From assembly GCA_964520495.1 (NCBI GenBank), contig CAZFMZ010000004.1, forward strand, positions 1 to 47,159: a stretch of 47,159 nt of DNA, given 5' to 3'. The notes under the pieces are model-generated. The model was not told the DNA's origin and did no database searches. It worked only from the letters and a program-made list of their open reading frames with translations. Every line of letters begins with the position of its first letter. Position 1 is the stretch's first letter. The position numbers and the translations under genes were made by a program. The DNA comes from UBA1020 sp964520495. GTDB taxonomy: Bacteria > Patescibacteriota > Saccharimonadia > Saccharimonadales > Saccharimonadaceae. Below are positions 1 through 8,263 of this stretch, in pieces.

Positions 1-729
1 TTCCTTGGGCTTCTCTTCGGGAGCGATGGTGCGGCTGAAGGCTTCGACGGAGTTCACGATCGGGCCGTGGTTCTCCAGCATCGTCAGTAGCGGCGGATAC
101 AGCGTCAGGCCGGTGAGCTCAGGCAGGCCGTTCTGGTCGGCCTCGAGGTCACCAAGCTGTGAGTCGACCACGACCAGGACCCGGTTGGCTACCAGGCTGT
201 CGAGCGTTTCGCTCTTCTCGTTGTCGCGGACGACATCGTGCAGGCTGAAGGCGGCCTTGAACAGGCTGCCGATGTCAGCCAGTAGTTGCCACTCGATCGA
301 CAGGCTGAACTGGATGTTCTTGCCCTTGAACGTGCCCTTCATCTCCTTGACCGTCGTCACCCGCAGGCGGGTACTGACGATGACAATGTCGGCGATGATG
401 GGGATGACGATGACGCGATCACCGGGGTGATACGTCAATGGCTGACCAGCGAGCGGGCCGTGCTTGTGATAGACCGGTTGTCCGTATCGAGTGCGGAATC
501 CGACTTCCCCGACCTCGATGATCTCGAGGTGCAGGAGCTTCTTGGTCGCGATGAAGTAGATGATGCCGCCGATGGCGACGATCACGCTGCCCCATTTGAT
601 CGTGTTGAAGTAGCTGAAGTCGCGTCGGGCGACCATCTCAGGCAAGCCTGCCCCGATGACGAGCGTGGTAGCCGCGAGGGTACCACCTGCCACGAGGATA
701 AGCTGCGTTCCTTTCCCTTGCAGGTTCAC
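1..729 (-). CDS. SPFH/Band 7-like membrane protein, C-terminus cut by window edge
   Basis: Open reading frame on the minus strand that runs off the left edge; 243 codons are visible. It starts with GTG at 729-727, placed 8 nt after a perfect AAAAGGAGGT site (738-747). Two hydrophobic stretches lie near residues 9-29 and 46-58, so the protein is probably anchored by an N-terminal hairpin. After that comes a segment of the type VGEVGFRTRYGQ, a PGDR turn, a beta-rich stretch and a helix with LLADIGSLFKAAFSL, which is the order seen in SPFH/Band 7 (stomatin-like) domains. Such proteins form membrane-associated oligomers. The exact subfamily cannot be told because the C-terminal coiled coil would lie outside the window. 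Confidence 0.6.
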   Translation of the reverse strand, partial: MNLQGKGTQLILVAGGTLAATTLVIGAGLPEMVARRDFSYFNTIKWGSVIVAIGGIIYFIATKKLLHLEIIEVGEVGFRTRYGQPVYHKHGPLAGQPLTYHPGDRVIVIPIIADIVIVSTRLRVTTVKEMKGTFKGKNIQFSLSIEWQLLADIGSLFKAAFSLHDVVRDNEKSETLDSLVANRVLVVVDSQLGDLEADQNGLPELTGLTLYPPLLTMLENHGPIVNSVEAFSRTIAPEEKPKE

Positions 730-914
730 TGTGGTACACCTCCTTTTGGTCGAATGGCCACAGATGACTTCACAATATCATGCGGGCATCGTCAACGTAA
801 GGGACGGACCGTTGTCGTTTTCAGTACATTCTCTTACGCGTTTACCAACTTGACGTACGAAGGACCCCAGCGTATAACAGGGCTATCAGATAACTTCCCG
901 AAGGAACGCCACTA
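730..914. promoter_or_regulatory. Divergent intergenic region with a promoter for the 915 gene
   Basis: On the plus strand TTGACG (850-855), a 17-nt spacer and TATAAC (873-878) form a good sigma-70 type promoter, with start expected near 885. An AAGGAA Shine-Dalgarno-like site precedes the ATG at 915. The ribosome-binding site of the minus-strand gene is at 738-747. I see no convincing -35/-10 pair for the minus-strand gene. Confidence 0.55.
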
Positions 915-1127
915 ATGCCCCAGTTCGAACGTATCGAAAAGACCCGCCGCTCCAGAGCAGCCCGTGAGCGCGACCAGGTACCCTCAACCTTCCCCGAAGA
1001 CTTCGTGCGACGTCGTGTCGGAGGCGGTGGCCCTGACAGCGACGAGCTGCTTGAGCAGATAGAGCGGGAATTGCAAGAGGTGACCGCCCGCGAACTAGGC
1101 CGTGCGGCGAGCATCGACCACCAGTAA
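915..1127 (+). CDS. Small charged protein, faint Pup/UBact-like layout
   Basis: Protein of 70 residues with no cysteine and no membrane segment. The first half is basic and disordered-looking (repeated Arg). Then comes VRRRVGGGGPDSDELLEQ, followed by an amphipathic helix ELLEQIERELQEV, and the chain ends in Gln. A disordered N-terminus, a DELL-type helix and a terminal Gln recall the bacterial ubiquitin-like modifiers Pup and UBact. The diagnostic GGQ/GGE or RTGQ/E ending is missing, and no ligase (PafA) or proteasome gene is in the window. It has its own promoter (850-878) and ends 16 nt before the HIT gene. Function unknown; the gene itself is likely real. Confidence 0.6.
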   Translation: MPQFERIEKTRRSRAARERDQVPSTFPEDFVRRRVGGGGPDSDELLEQIERELQEVTARELGRAASIDHQ

Positions 1128-1131
1128 GTTG

Positions 1132-1137
1132 TATACT
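1132..1137 (+). promoter_or_regulatory. -10 box of leaderless type for the HIT gene
   Basis: TATACT followed by only 6 nt (GGAGGT) and then ATG at 1144. A transcript starting at the usual distance would begin at the start codon. The GGAGGT lies too close to the ATG to work as a normal ribosome-binding site. Confidence 0.55.
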
Positions 1138-1143
1138 GGAGGT

Positions 1144-1542
1144 ATGAACGAACCATCTATCTTCGCCAAAATCGTGAGCGGTGAGATTCCAAGCCATAAG
1201 GTCTACGAGGACGAGCACACGCTAGCCTTCCTGGATATCTACGGCGTCATCAACGGCCACACCTTGGTGATTCCGAAGCAGCAGGTAGAATTCGTCTGGG
1301 ATCTCAACGACGAGTCGTACCGGGCGCTGATGACGAGCGTCCAGAAGGTGGCCCGCCGATTGCGCGAGGTAATGGAAGCGACCTACGTCGGTGAGAAAAT
1401 CATCGGTGTCGATGTGCCCCATGCCCACGTGCACCTGATTCCCTTTAACGACACGGCCGATTTCCACCGCGCCAATCAGGACAATGCCGAACCTGATCAC
1501 GAGGCGTTGGCAGCGTTGGCCAAACAGCTCTACTTCGAATGA
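1144..1542 (+). CDS. HIT family nucleotide hydrolase/transferase
   Basis: 132-residue histidine-triad protein. The triad HAHVHL sits near residue 96, in the usual sequence VDVPHAHVHLIP, and the N-terminus (SIFAKIVSGEIPSHKVYEDE) is typical of the Hint/PKCI branch. These cytoplasmic enzymes hydrolyse AMP-lysine, adenosine phosphoramidates or aminoacyl-adenylates. The frame is open further upstream, to an ATG at 1102, but ATG 1144 matches the family start and sits just behind a -10 box. The stop overlaps the rlmH start (ATGA, 1539-1542), so the two are translationally coupled. Confidence 0.92.
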   Translation: MNEPSIFAKIVSGEIPSHKVYEDEHTLAFLDIYGVINGHTLVIPKQQVEFVWDLNDESYRALMTSVQKVARRLREVMEATYVGEKIIGVDVPHAHVHLIPFNDTADFHRANQDNAEPDHEALAALAKQLYFE

Positions 1543-1994
1543 TTACCCTCATCGCCATTGGCAAGAAGCACGAGGACTGGCTCTTGCCTGCCCTCGAACG
1601 TTACGAGAAGCGTCTGAAGCAGCCGTTTGATGTGAAATGGGTGCTTTTACCGCACAGCAGCCTTGAGGGCGACAGGGCGCGTCAGGAAGAGTCTGAGCGC
1701 ATACTGACGCGGTTAGATGAGCGCGCCTACGTGCTGTTGCTCGATGAACGGGGACGGCAGCGGACATCCGAGCAACTGACCCGCCAGTTGGATGGCCTTT
1801 TTACCGCCTCACGCGACGTCGTCATGGTGATTGGTGGCGCCTATGGGGTCAACCGCGCACTTACCGAGCGGGCGGATGACATTTGGTCACTATCAGAGCT
1901 GGTATTTCCGCATCAGCTGGTGCGTCTCCTATTGGTAGAGCAGTTCTACCGGGCCCAAGAGATCAGGCGCGGTTCAGGCTATCACCATGCTTAG
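1539..1994 (+). CDS. rlmH: 23S rRNA pseudouridine-1915 N3-methyltransferase RlmH
   Basis: 151 residues, normal family length. RlmH is a SPOUT-class methyltransferase that methylates pseudouridine 1915 in helix 69 of 23S rRNA using S-adenosylmethionine. Visible marks are the start MITLIAIGKKHEDW, the LLLDERG strand, the SAM-binding knot MVIGGAYGVN near residues 96-105, and a C-terminus ending YHHA that matches the conserved YH-containing tail. ATG overlaps the HIT stop codon by 4 nt. Confidence 0.93.
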   Translation: MITLIAIGKKHEDWLLPALERYEKRLKQPFDVKWVLLPHSSLEGDRARQEESERILTRLDERAYVLLLDERGRQRTSEQLTRQLDGLFTASRDVVMVIGGAYGVNRALTERADDIWSLSELVFPHQLVRLLLVEQFYRAQEIRRGSGYHHA

Positions 1995-2007
1995 CCATGA
2001 CACCGTA

Positions 2008-2036
2008 TTGACATAAAATAAAACTTATGCTAATAT
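2008..2036 (+). promoter_or_regulatory. Consensus promoter with adjacent AACATGTT palindromes
   Basis: TTGACA (2008-2013), 17-nt spacer, TAATAT (2031-2036): close to a textbook sigma-70 promoter. An 8-bp palindrome AACATGTT lies at 2038-2045, right at the expected start point, and again at 2061-2068, overlapping the ATG of the downstream gene. The pair could be an operator. Confidence 0.7.
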
Positions 2037-2063
2037 GAACATGTTAAACCATCACACACAAAC

Positions 2064-2387
2064 ATGTTCAACATTACCCTCACAACACCGATTTCCCTCT
2101 TCGTCAGCCTGGCGGCCCTCACCGGCGTGACCGTGCATGACACGAAGATCGACAAACTGACCAGCACGCTGGTAAGCTCGGCGTCAATCACGTCGAGTGT
2201 TCAGGAAGCTGGCGCCCGCGCCATGACCAGTGATCCGCACACACATGTCGAACGCGTTAGTCTGAAAGACATCCATACTGCCCAGCCACGGCTGATGCCC
2301 CGCCACGACCAGAAGAAACACCTGATTCAGAAGAATATGCCCAAAGGCGCCCACCAGTTCGACGGCTACTGCCTGCCGCTGGCCTAG
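2064..2387 (+). CDS. Hypothetical secreted or anchored protein
   Basis: 107 residues. The N-terminus has a hydrophobic stretch (about residues 8-24, PISLFVSLAALTGVTV) like a signal peptide or anchor. The rest is Ser/Thr-rich and then basic (KDIHTAQPRLMPRHDQKKH), with no cysteine until the last line. I recognise no family. The strong promoter directly upstream supports a real gene. There is no Shine-Dalgarno site before the ATG. The stop overlaps the 3' end of valS, which runs the other way. Confidence 0.55.
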   Translation: MFNITLTTPISLFVSLAALTGVTVHDTKIDKLTSTLVSSASITSSVQEAGARAMTSDPHTHVERVSLKDIHTAQPRLMPRHDQKKHLIQKNMPKGAHQFDGYCLPLA

Positions 2388-4945
2388 CGGTCGGTGATGA
2401 CCTGGAGCTCGGCTTCAAGCCGTACGATCAGGGCTTCGATATCTGCCAACTCTTTGCGCGATGCTTCGACCAAGTCGACCGGGGCCTTCTGCACGTATGC
2501 CTCGTTTCCTAATCGGCCGGCCAATCTGTCGTGTTGCTGCTTGGCTTCGGCAAGACGAACCTCCAGATTACTCTGGTGTTCGTACAGCGTTTCAGCGTCA
2601 ATGACCAGCCAGGCTTCCCTGCCGGAGTTGGCCAGCCGGAGTCCGCGTGGTTGCTCGGTCTGTTCTACCTGTTCTAAACGGGCCAACCGTTTGATGAGTT
2701 CAGCGTTATCTTGCACTAAGCTGTCACTGTGATAATTGACGGTATACTTCTTGTTACCTGGTAGTTCTGCGGTGACGAAACGGATTTCTGATACCAACTG
2801 CTGGACCCGTTCGAATTCGCCTGCGGCGATGTCGTTGTACTCGGCCGCGTGCGGCCAGTTACTCTTTATCAGCATGCTACCTTGCTCGTACCACGGGAGC
2901 GTCTGCCAGATGGTCTCGGTGACGAACGGCGCGAACGGGTGGGCAATGCGCAGCGCGGTGTCGAGTGTCCAGGCCAGCAGGTCGTGGTTGTCCTGATCCT
3001 TGGAGGCCTCGATATACCAGTCGGCCAGGCTACTCCAGATAGTGTGATAGACCAGCTCACTGGCCTCGGCGAAGCGGTATTCCGTCAGCAGTCTCTCGAC
3101 CTGCTCGGCGGTCTGGTTCAGTTCACGGACGATCCAGTGGTCGGCCAGGCTAAGGGGCTGCGGCAAGCCCGGTCGGTAGCCTTCGCCCAGCTTATCTTCG
3201 ATGAAGCGGGCGATGTTCCAAAGCTTGTTACAGAAGTTGCGACCGGCGACAACTTTGGAGGTTGAGAAAGCCTGATTCTGGCCGGCACTGCGGGCGGCGA
3301 CGAGACCGAGGCGGAGGGCGTCGGAACCGTAGAGGCTGAGCGTTTCCATCGGATTGACGACGTTTCCCTTGCTCTTGCTCATCTTCTGGCCTTTTTCATC
3401 CAGTACCAACCCATGCAAATACACGTCGCGGAACGGTACCTGTCCGGTCATCTTTATACCGAGCATAATCATGCGTGATACCCATGGGTAGAGGATGTCG
3501 TGGCCGGTTTCCATGACGGAAATCGGGTAGAAGCGGCTGAGCTCACCCCCATCGAGGTAGTCCGTAGTAATGAAGGGCCACTGCCCTGAAGAGAACCAGG
3601 TGTCGAAGGTATCCTCTTCCCGTCGGTAGGTGCGTCCATCGACAGTGATATGCTCCTCGTCGACTCGTTCATCATAGATCCAGTCGCTCGGATCGGTGAC
3701 GTTTTGGAAGGCTGGAATCGGGATGCCCCAGGGAATCTGACGACTGAGGTTCCAGTCGCGGATACCCTCGAGGTAGTCGAGCAGCTGCTTCTTGCGCGCT
3801 TCGGGGTAGAAGCGGATCTCCCCTGCCTCGATCGTCTGCTTGGCGGCTTCGGCCAGAGGCTTCATGCGGATGAACCACTGGTCCTTGACGAGCGGCTGAA
3901 TGACGTTACCGCATTTGTAGCAGTGTCCGACGGCATGTTCAATATCACTATCGCCGCGTAATAGCTCGGCCGCCTGGAGGGCTGCCAGTACGCGTTTACG
4001 TGCTTCTACGGAGGTGAGACCGGCGAACTGACTCGGAACATTAATCATGGTGTCATCGAAATCGATAACCTGCAGGCGCTCCAGAGAATGACGCTGACCG
4101 ATTTCAAAATCGTTCGGGTCGTGCGCCGGAGTAATCTTGACCGCGCCGGTGCCAAACTCACGGTCGACGTATTCATCGGCGATGACCGGTATTTCCCTGT
4201 CCGATAGTGGCAACAGGACACGGCTCCCGATCAGGTGCTTGTAGCGCTCATCCTCGGGATGAACAGCGACGGCGGTGTCCCCGAGCATGGTTTCCGGCCG
4301 GGTAGTTGCGACGATAATCTCATCGATCTTATCAAGTGTCGGGTATGCAATCTTGTACAGCTTCCCTTTCTCGGTGCGGTGCTCGACCTCGATATCAGCG
4401 AAGCTCGTCTGGTGCGTCGTACAGTAATTGACGATACGCTCGCCTCTGTAGATGAGGTCTTCATCCCATAGTTTTTTGAAGGTGGCGTAGGCGGTGCGCA
4501 CGACCTTCTCATCAAGCGTGAAGACAAGTCGTGACCAATCGGCGCTGGTACCGAGCGCGCGCAGTTGCAGCTCCATGCTTCCCCGTTGTTGATCGACGAA
4601 GTTCCAGACCTGGGAGTAGAGCTGTTCACGTGAAAAGTCGAAGCGGCTCTTGCCCTGCTTTTGCAATTCCCGTTCGTAGACGACCCAGGTTTCGAACCCG
4701 GCGTGGTCGGCGCCCGGGATATAGATGACGTCCCTTCCCTTCATGCGGTAGAAGCGGGCCAGGATGTCTTCAAGCTCGGCCATCAAGGCGTGGCCAACAT
4801 GCAGGTTGCCGTTGGCATTCGGCGGTGGCATGACAATGCTGTAGGGTTCGCCGTGTCCAGTCGGCTGGAACGCACCGGCAGTCTCCCACATGGCGTAGAT
4901 GTTAGGTTCGTAGTTGTTGGGTTCGTATGTCTTGGGTAATCTCAT
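2384..4945 (-). CDS. valS: Valyl-tRNA synthetase
   Basis: 853 residues, the usual size for a bacterial class Ia ValRS; it charges tRNA-Val with valine in the cytoplasm. The class I signature is present as PNANGNLHVGHAL near residue 41 (HIGH motif as HVGH) and the second signature as KMSKS (LDEKGQKMSKSKGNVV). The CP1 editing domain lies between them, and the C-terminal coiled coil typical of ValRS is seen in the last 70 residues. The leader contains two TTTCACGTGAAA palindromes and a third near-copy lies inside the gene (see separate entry). No T-box is visible. Confidence 0.97.
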   Translation of the reverse strand: MRLPKTYEPNNYEPNIYAMWETAGAFQPTGHGEPYSIVMPPPNANGNLHVGHALMAELEDILARFYRMKGRDVIYIPGADHAGFETWVVYERELQKQGKSRFDFSREQLYSQVWNFVDQQRGSMELQLRALGTSADWSRLVFTLDEKVVRTAYATFKKLWDEDLIYRGERIVNYCTTHQTSFADIEVEHRTEKGKLYKIAYPTLDKIDEIIVATTRPETMLGDTAVAVHPEDERYKHLIGSRVLLPLSDREIPVIADEYVDREFGTGAVKITPAHDPNDFEIGQRHSLERLQVIDFDDTMINVPSQFAGLTSVEARKRVLAALQAAELLRGDSDIEHAVGHCYKCGNVIQPLVKDQWFIRMKPLAEAAKQTIEAGEIRFYPEARKKQLLDYLEGIRDWNLSRQIPWGIPIPAFQNVTDPSDWIYDERVDEEHITVDGRTYRREEDTFDTWFSSGQWPFITTDYLDGGELSRFYPISVMETGHDILYPWVSRMIMLGIKMTGQVPFRDVYLHGLVLDEKGQKMSKSKGNVVNPMETLSLYGSDALRLGLVAARSAGQNQAFSTSKVVAGRNFCNKLWNIARFIEDKLGEGYRPGLPQPLSLADHWIVRELNQTAEQVERLLTEYRFAEASELVYHTIWSSLADWYIEASKDQDNHDLLAWTLDTALRIAHPFAPFVTETIWQTLPWYEQGSMLIKSNWPHAAEYNDIAAGEFERVQQLVSEIRFVTAELPGNKKYTVNYHSDSLVQDNAELIKRLARLEQVEQTEQPRGLRLANSGREAWLVIDAETLYEHQSNLEVRLAEAKQQHDRLAGRLGNEAYVQKAPVDLVEASRKELADIEALIVRLEAELQVITDR

Positions 4946-4988
4946 ATGTTTTCACGTGAAAAGTCGGTTGGATAATTTCACGTGAAAA
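4625..4988. promoter_or_regulatory. parS-like palindromes at the valS start
   Basis: Perfect 12-bp palindrome TTTCACGTGAAA occurs at 4950-4961 and at 4976-4987, 26 bp apart, in the valS leader. A third copy with one change in the first base (GTTCACGTGAAA, 4624-4635) lies inside valS. Each contains the inner 11-12 bp of the ParB-binding parS consensus GTTTCACGTGAAAC. They could be centromere-like sites or a local operator. Confidence 0.55.
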
Positions 4989-5039
4989 CTCCTTCCGACA
5001 CCTGCTTATTTCTACGGCTCAGTATAGCATAAGGGGCTG

Positions 5040-5045
5040 TATAAT
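5040..5045 (+). promoter_or_regulatory. -10 box of leaderless type for femX1
   Basis: TATAAT followed by GAGGGGA (7 nt) and ATG 5053. An upstream in-frame ATG at 5044 lies inside the -10 box itself, so it cannot be the start of a transcript made from this promoter. Confidence 0.6.
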
Positions 5046-5052
5046 GAGGGGA

Positions 5053-6027
5053 ATGCAACAGATACGACAGGTAGAGGACGCACGGGAATGGAACGAGTTG
5101 GTACGCAGCCGCGGCGGTCATCCGCTGCAGCTCTGGGGCTGGGGTGAAGTAAAAGCGCAACACGGGTGGCAGGTCGATAGGGTAGTGGTCGAACGAGACA
5201 CGGTGAGTATCGGGTTGGCCCAGCTGCTCATCAAGCGCTTGCCGGGGCCATTACGGGCGTTGGTGTACGTGCCACGTGGTCCGATAGTCACGGAAGGGGA
5301 GGGCGAAGCGTTCCGCGACGAGCTGTCGCGTTACGTGAAGCGGCGTTACCGGCCGGTCGCGGTGACGGTTGAGCCAGACAGCGTTGGCGCGCTGTCATGG
5401 AAAGGCTGGCGACGGTCTGCGAACCGTATCCTGCTGGCACGGACGGCCGTCATGGATCTTGAGCGGAGTGATGATGATTTGATGGCCGAGATGAGCAAGA
5501 AAACCCGGCAGTATATCCGGAAGTCAGCCGGCGAAGGACTTGAGGTGCGGCTAGCTAACAGCCTTGAGGAGGTCGACGCGTGTTTGGCGATTTACCGGCA
5601 CACGGCTGAGCGGGCCGGTTTCGCGTTGCACGAGACGCAGTATTATCACGATATCTTCACCGCGCTCGAAGATGACTCACCGGTATACATGGCGACGCAC
5701 GAGGGAAGGGTGGTGGCATTTCTATGGCCGATCGTGACGCCTGAAGTGGCATTCGAACTGTATGGCGGCATGAATGATGAGGGCCAACGCCTACGGGCGA
5801 ACTACCATTTGAAGTGGAGCGTCATCCGTGCCATGAAGGCACGCGGGGTACGCCGCTACGACGTGAACGGCCTCCTCAATGACGGCGTGACGACCTTTAA
5901 GAAAGGTTTTATACCTGAAGAAACGCAGATGAGCGGGACATATGACCGGCCACTTTCGCCGCTGTATGCGTTCTGGAGCATCTTACTGCCAGGGGCGAAA
6001 CGCCTCTTGCAACGTTTGCGCCGCTAG
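5053..6027 (+). CDS. FemX/FemAB-type aminoacyl transferase
   Basis: 324 residues. FemABX enzymes use aminoacyl-tRNA to add amino acids to the peptidoglycan stem peptide of lipid II, at the inner face of the membrane. The protein shows the two GNAT-like halves, with the family marks KKTRQYIRKSAGEGLEV in the middle, YYHDIF, and the C-terminal block RRYDVNGL followed by FKKGF. It is a paralogue of the 10445-11476 gene. Convergent with tsaD (4-nt gap). Which amino acid is added cannot be read from sequence. Confidence 0.85.
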   Translation: MQQIRQVEDAREWNELVRSRGGHPLQLWGWGEVKAQHGWQVDRVVVERDTVSIGLAQLLIKRLPGPLRALVYVPRGPIVTEGEGEAFRDELSRYVKRRYRPVAVTVEPDSVGALSWKGWRRSANRILLARTAVMDLERSDDDLMAEMSKKTRQYIRKSAGEGLEVRLANSLEEVDACLAIYRHTAERAGFALHETQYYHDIFTALEDDSPVYMATHEGRVVAFLWPIVTPEVAFELYGGMNDEGQRLRANYHLKWSVIRAMKARGVRRYDVNGLLNDGVTTFKKGFIPEETQMSGTYDRPLSPLYAFWSILLPGAKRLLQRLRR

Positions 6028-6031
6028 GCAG

Positions 6032-7111
6032 CTATTTCCAGGCGGTGTGTTTCATCGACAGGCTAGGGATGACGGTGACGTCGCGCGGATCGGTCGGCGC
6101 TAGTGTCTGTGACCGGTAATAACCGAGCGTGGCGATCATGGCGGCATTGTCGGTGCACAGCTGTATCGGGGCATATTCGATTGGCAGAGGGAGCGCCTCG
6201 GCCAACTGGCTCCTGAGTTCCTGGTTGGCGGCCACACCGCCGGCGATGACGACCGAAGCAGGCTGGAACTGGTCGGTAGCCCGGCGTGTCGCCGCGACAA
6301 GCGTGCGAACGGCCGTATATTGGAAACTAGCCGCAAAATTTGCGCGCTGGACGTCGTTTAAACGCTCTGGAAGGCCTGTTGATGCAAAAGTGTGATCCAC
6401 ACCCACTTCGCGCTGAACGGCCCGTAGAACGGCTGTTTTAAGGCCGGAGAAGCTGAAATCGTAGGGACTCGCTAGCTTCGCGATAGGCAGTTGATAGGCC
6501 AATGGGTTGCCGCTGAGCGCCGCGCGGGCGATTGACGGCCCCCCGGGGTAGGGTAAGCCGATAATCTTCGCCACCTTATCGAACGCTTCTCCCACGGCGT
6601 CGTCCTGTGTCTCGCCGAGCAGTTCATAGTCGCCGTGGTCGCGAAAGAGTACCAGCTGGCTGTGGCCACCGCTGACGATCAGGGCCAACATCGGGAAGCG
6701 CGGCTGCGAGCGCGGCAACTCGAGCGAAAGGGAGGCGGCCTGGGCTGTCAGAAAGTTGGCGTAGACATGGGCCTCGACATGATGAATCGGGTAGAGCGGC
6801 TTATCGTGAACTCGAGCGAGGGTACGAGCCGCCAGGGTGCCGACTAGGAGTGAGCCGACGAGGCCGGGCGCGTTGGTGACGGCGATGGCGTCGATGTCAT
6901 TCCAGCCAAGGTCGGCCTCGGCGAGTGCCTGCCGGATGACTGGGTTGATGACCTCGATATGGCTGCGAGCTGCCACCTCTGGCACCACCCCGCCGTATTC
7001 GGCGTGGATATCAATCTGGGAATTAACCACGTTTGACAGCAATGTGCGGCCGTCTTCCACCACGGCAGCAGCGGTTTCGTCGCAGCTGGTTTCGATACCA
7101 AGTACTCTCAT
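6032..7111 (-). CDS. tsaD: tRNA N6-threonylcarbamoyladenosine transferase subunit TsaD
   Basis: 359 residues (family about 335-360). TsaD transfers the threonylcarbamoyl group to A37 of ANN-decoding tRNAs, with TsaB/TsaE. Seen: MRVLGIETSCDETAAA start, metal-binding IHHVEAHVYA, SGGHSQLV, DDAVGEAFDKVAK, GYPGGPSI-type segment (LPYPGGPSIA) and GGVAANQELR. The frame is open another 132 codons upstream, but that part is antisense to the Mur-like gene and has no family likeness. ATG 7111 gives the exact family start and sits 8 nt after a TGC-TATACT box. Confidence 0.96.
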   Translation of the reverse strand: MRVLGIETSCDETAAAVVEDGRTLLSNVVNSQIDIHAEYGGVVPEVAARSHIEVINPVIRQALAEADLGWNDIDAIAVTNAPGLVGSLLVGTLAARTLARVHDKPLYPIHHVEAHVYANFLTAQAASLSLELPRSQPRFPMLALIVSGGHSQLVLFRDHGDYELLGETQDDAVGEAFDKVAKIIGLPYPGGPSIARAALSGNPLAYQLPIAKLASPYDFSFSGLKTAVLRAVQREVGVDHTFASTGLPERLNDVQRANFAASFQYTAVRTLVAATRRATDQFQPASVVIAGGVAANQELRSQLAEALPLPIEYAPIQLCTDNAAMIATLGYYRSQTLAPTDPRDVTVIPSLSMKHTAWK

Positions 7112-7119
7112 CTGGGATA

Positions 7120-7176
7120 AGTATAGCAATTTTCTGTATATTCGTTCGTTGCGCCTGAGGGTTGGCGGTGTAAAAT
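7120..7176. promoter_or_regulatory. Back-to-back short-leader promoters of tsaD and the Mur-like gene
   Basis: Minus strand: extended -10 TGC-TATACT at 7120-7125, 8 nt before the tsaD ATG. Plus strand: TAAAAT at 7171-7176, 10 nt before ATG 7187. The whole divergent intergenic space is only 75 bp. Confidence 0.5.
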
Positions 7177-7186
7177 AAGAGATGAT

Positions 7187-8263
7187 ATGGAACATGAGGT
7201 AGTAGGCAAGCTCAAGGCTCGGCTGGCGGCGTTCAAGCATCGCCATCCGGCGCGCGGTCTGAAAGTAATCGCGGTGGCCGGCCCGAGTGGCAAAACGACG
7301 ACGGCCCTGCTGCTGACTGAACTCCTGCGTGAATCGGGTAGTTCGGTCATGACCCTGACTGACCACGGCTGTTTTCTGAACGGCCAGAAGTTGCCCCTGA
7401 CCTACGATGTCACCCCTGACGATACTCAGCGCAGTTTGACCTTGGCCCGCCAGAAAGACGCCGATTACGTCGTGCTTGAGCTGACCGAAGCCTTGGTCGA
7501 AAGCCATGTCTTGCCGACGATGCCTCTTGAGATGTCGATCATTACTGGTGCATCACCTTTGGCAGACGCGTTGCTGAACCAGCCGGTTAACTACACGGTG
7601 GTACCGAGTGGCCTTGACCTCGGCGGCCTCAGCGTGGCGCCGCACCAGGCGATAAGTTTCGGTCACGACGTCACCGCCGAAGCCCAAGTAGTACGGAGCA
7701 AACTATTACGCCGCGGCACCGAGGTCGAACTGGTCGTTGACCATCAGACGACCTTCAACCTGGCGACCCATCTTATCGGGAAGGCGAATGTGTACAACCT
7801 GGCCGCTGCCGTGTCCGCCGCCTACGTGCTGGCTATCGACATGTCGACTCTTGAGGAAGGCGCCGCCCGACTCGAACGGGTAGTCGGTAATTATGATTAC
7901 CTCGAGACCTCTCAGCCCTACGACGTCGTGGTCGACGGTGCCTGCGACGATACCTCGCTTGAATTGGTGCTGTCGTCGGCGGCAACCCTGAAGAAGCGTC
8001 GATTGCTTGTCGCACTGGACGCAAGCGTCCACTCCGAAGACCGCTTGGCGCTAAAGCGCCACTGTGACCGGTTGGTGATGGTCGGCAATTTCGAGCAGGC
8101 GCCGGGCATTGACACCGCCGAAACGCCAGAGGCCGCCTTCGAGCTGGTTGCTCGCGGCGCCAAGAAGGATGACCTGGTACTGTTGGTCGGAAAACAATAT
8201 GCAGCCCGTGAATCAGACAATACCACCAGGGCCCACCGCATGTCGGAGCCAACGGGTGAGTAG
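7187..8263 (+). CDS. Mur ligase-like protein, first of a tandem pair
   Basis: 358 residues. The ATP-binding loop GPSGKTTT is at residues 32-39, so the N-terminal substrate domain of normal Mur ligases is almost absent. A central part and a short C-terminal domain can still be matched to the next gene (NVYNLAAAVSAAYVL, and KKDDLVLLVGKQY for the LVLLGKGHE strand). The UDP-MurNAc-binding and substrate-specific motifs are eroded. It probably arose by duplication of the downstream Mur gene and may have lost or changed its activity. The two genes overlap by 8 nt, suggesting that the products act together. Confidence 0.7.
   Translation: MEHEVVGKLKARLAAFKHRHPARGLKVIAVAGPSGKTTTALLLTELLRESGSSVMTLTDHGCFLNGQKLPLTYDVTPDDTQRSLTLARQKDADYVVLELTEALVESHVLPTMPLEMSIITGASPLADALLNQPVNYTVVPSGLDLGGLSVAPHQAISFGHDVTAEAQVVRSKLLRRGTEVELVVDHQTTFNLATHLIGKANVYNLAAAVSAAYVLAIDMSTLEEGAARLERVVGNYDYLETSQPYDVVVDGACDDTSLELVLSSAATLKKRRLLVALDASVHSEDRLALKRHCDRLVMVGNFEQAPGIDTAETPEAAFELVARGAKKDDLVLLVGKQYAARESDNTTRAHRMSEPTGE

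Noticed and set aside
286..915. 209-residue plus-strand frame
   Set aside because: It is antisense to the SPFH-like gene, with no ribosome site and low-complexity Asp/Gly content; the minus-strand frame has a perfect SD and membrane helices.
4946..5020. T-box or other tRNA-sensing riboswitch before valS
   Set aside because: The leader is short and lacks the T-box sequence and a specifier loop; only the two palindromes are present.
7112..7507. N-terminal extension of TsaD
   Set aside because: The extra codons are antisense to the Mur-like gene; the family start MRVLGIETS is at 7111, directly after a -10 box.
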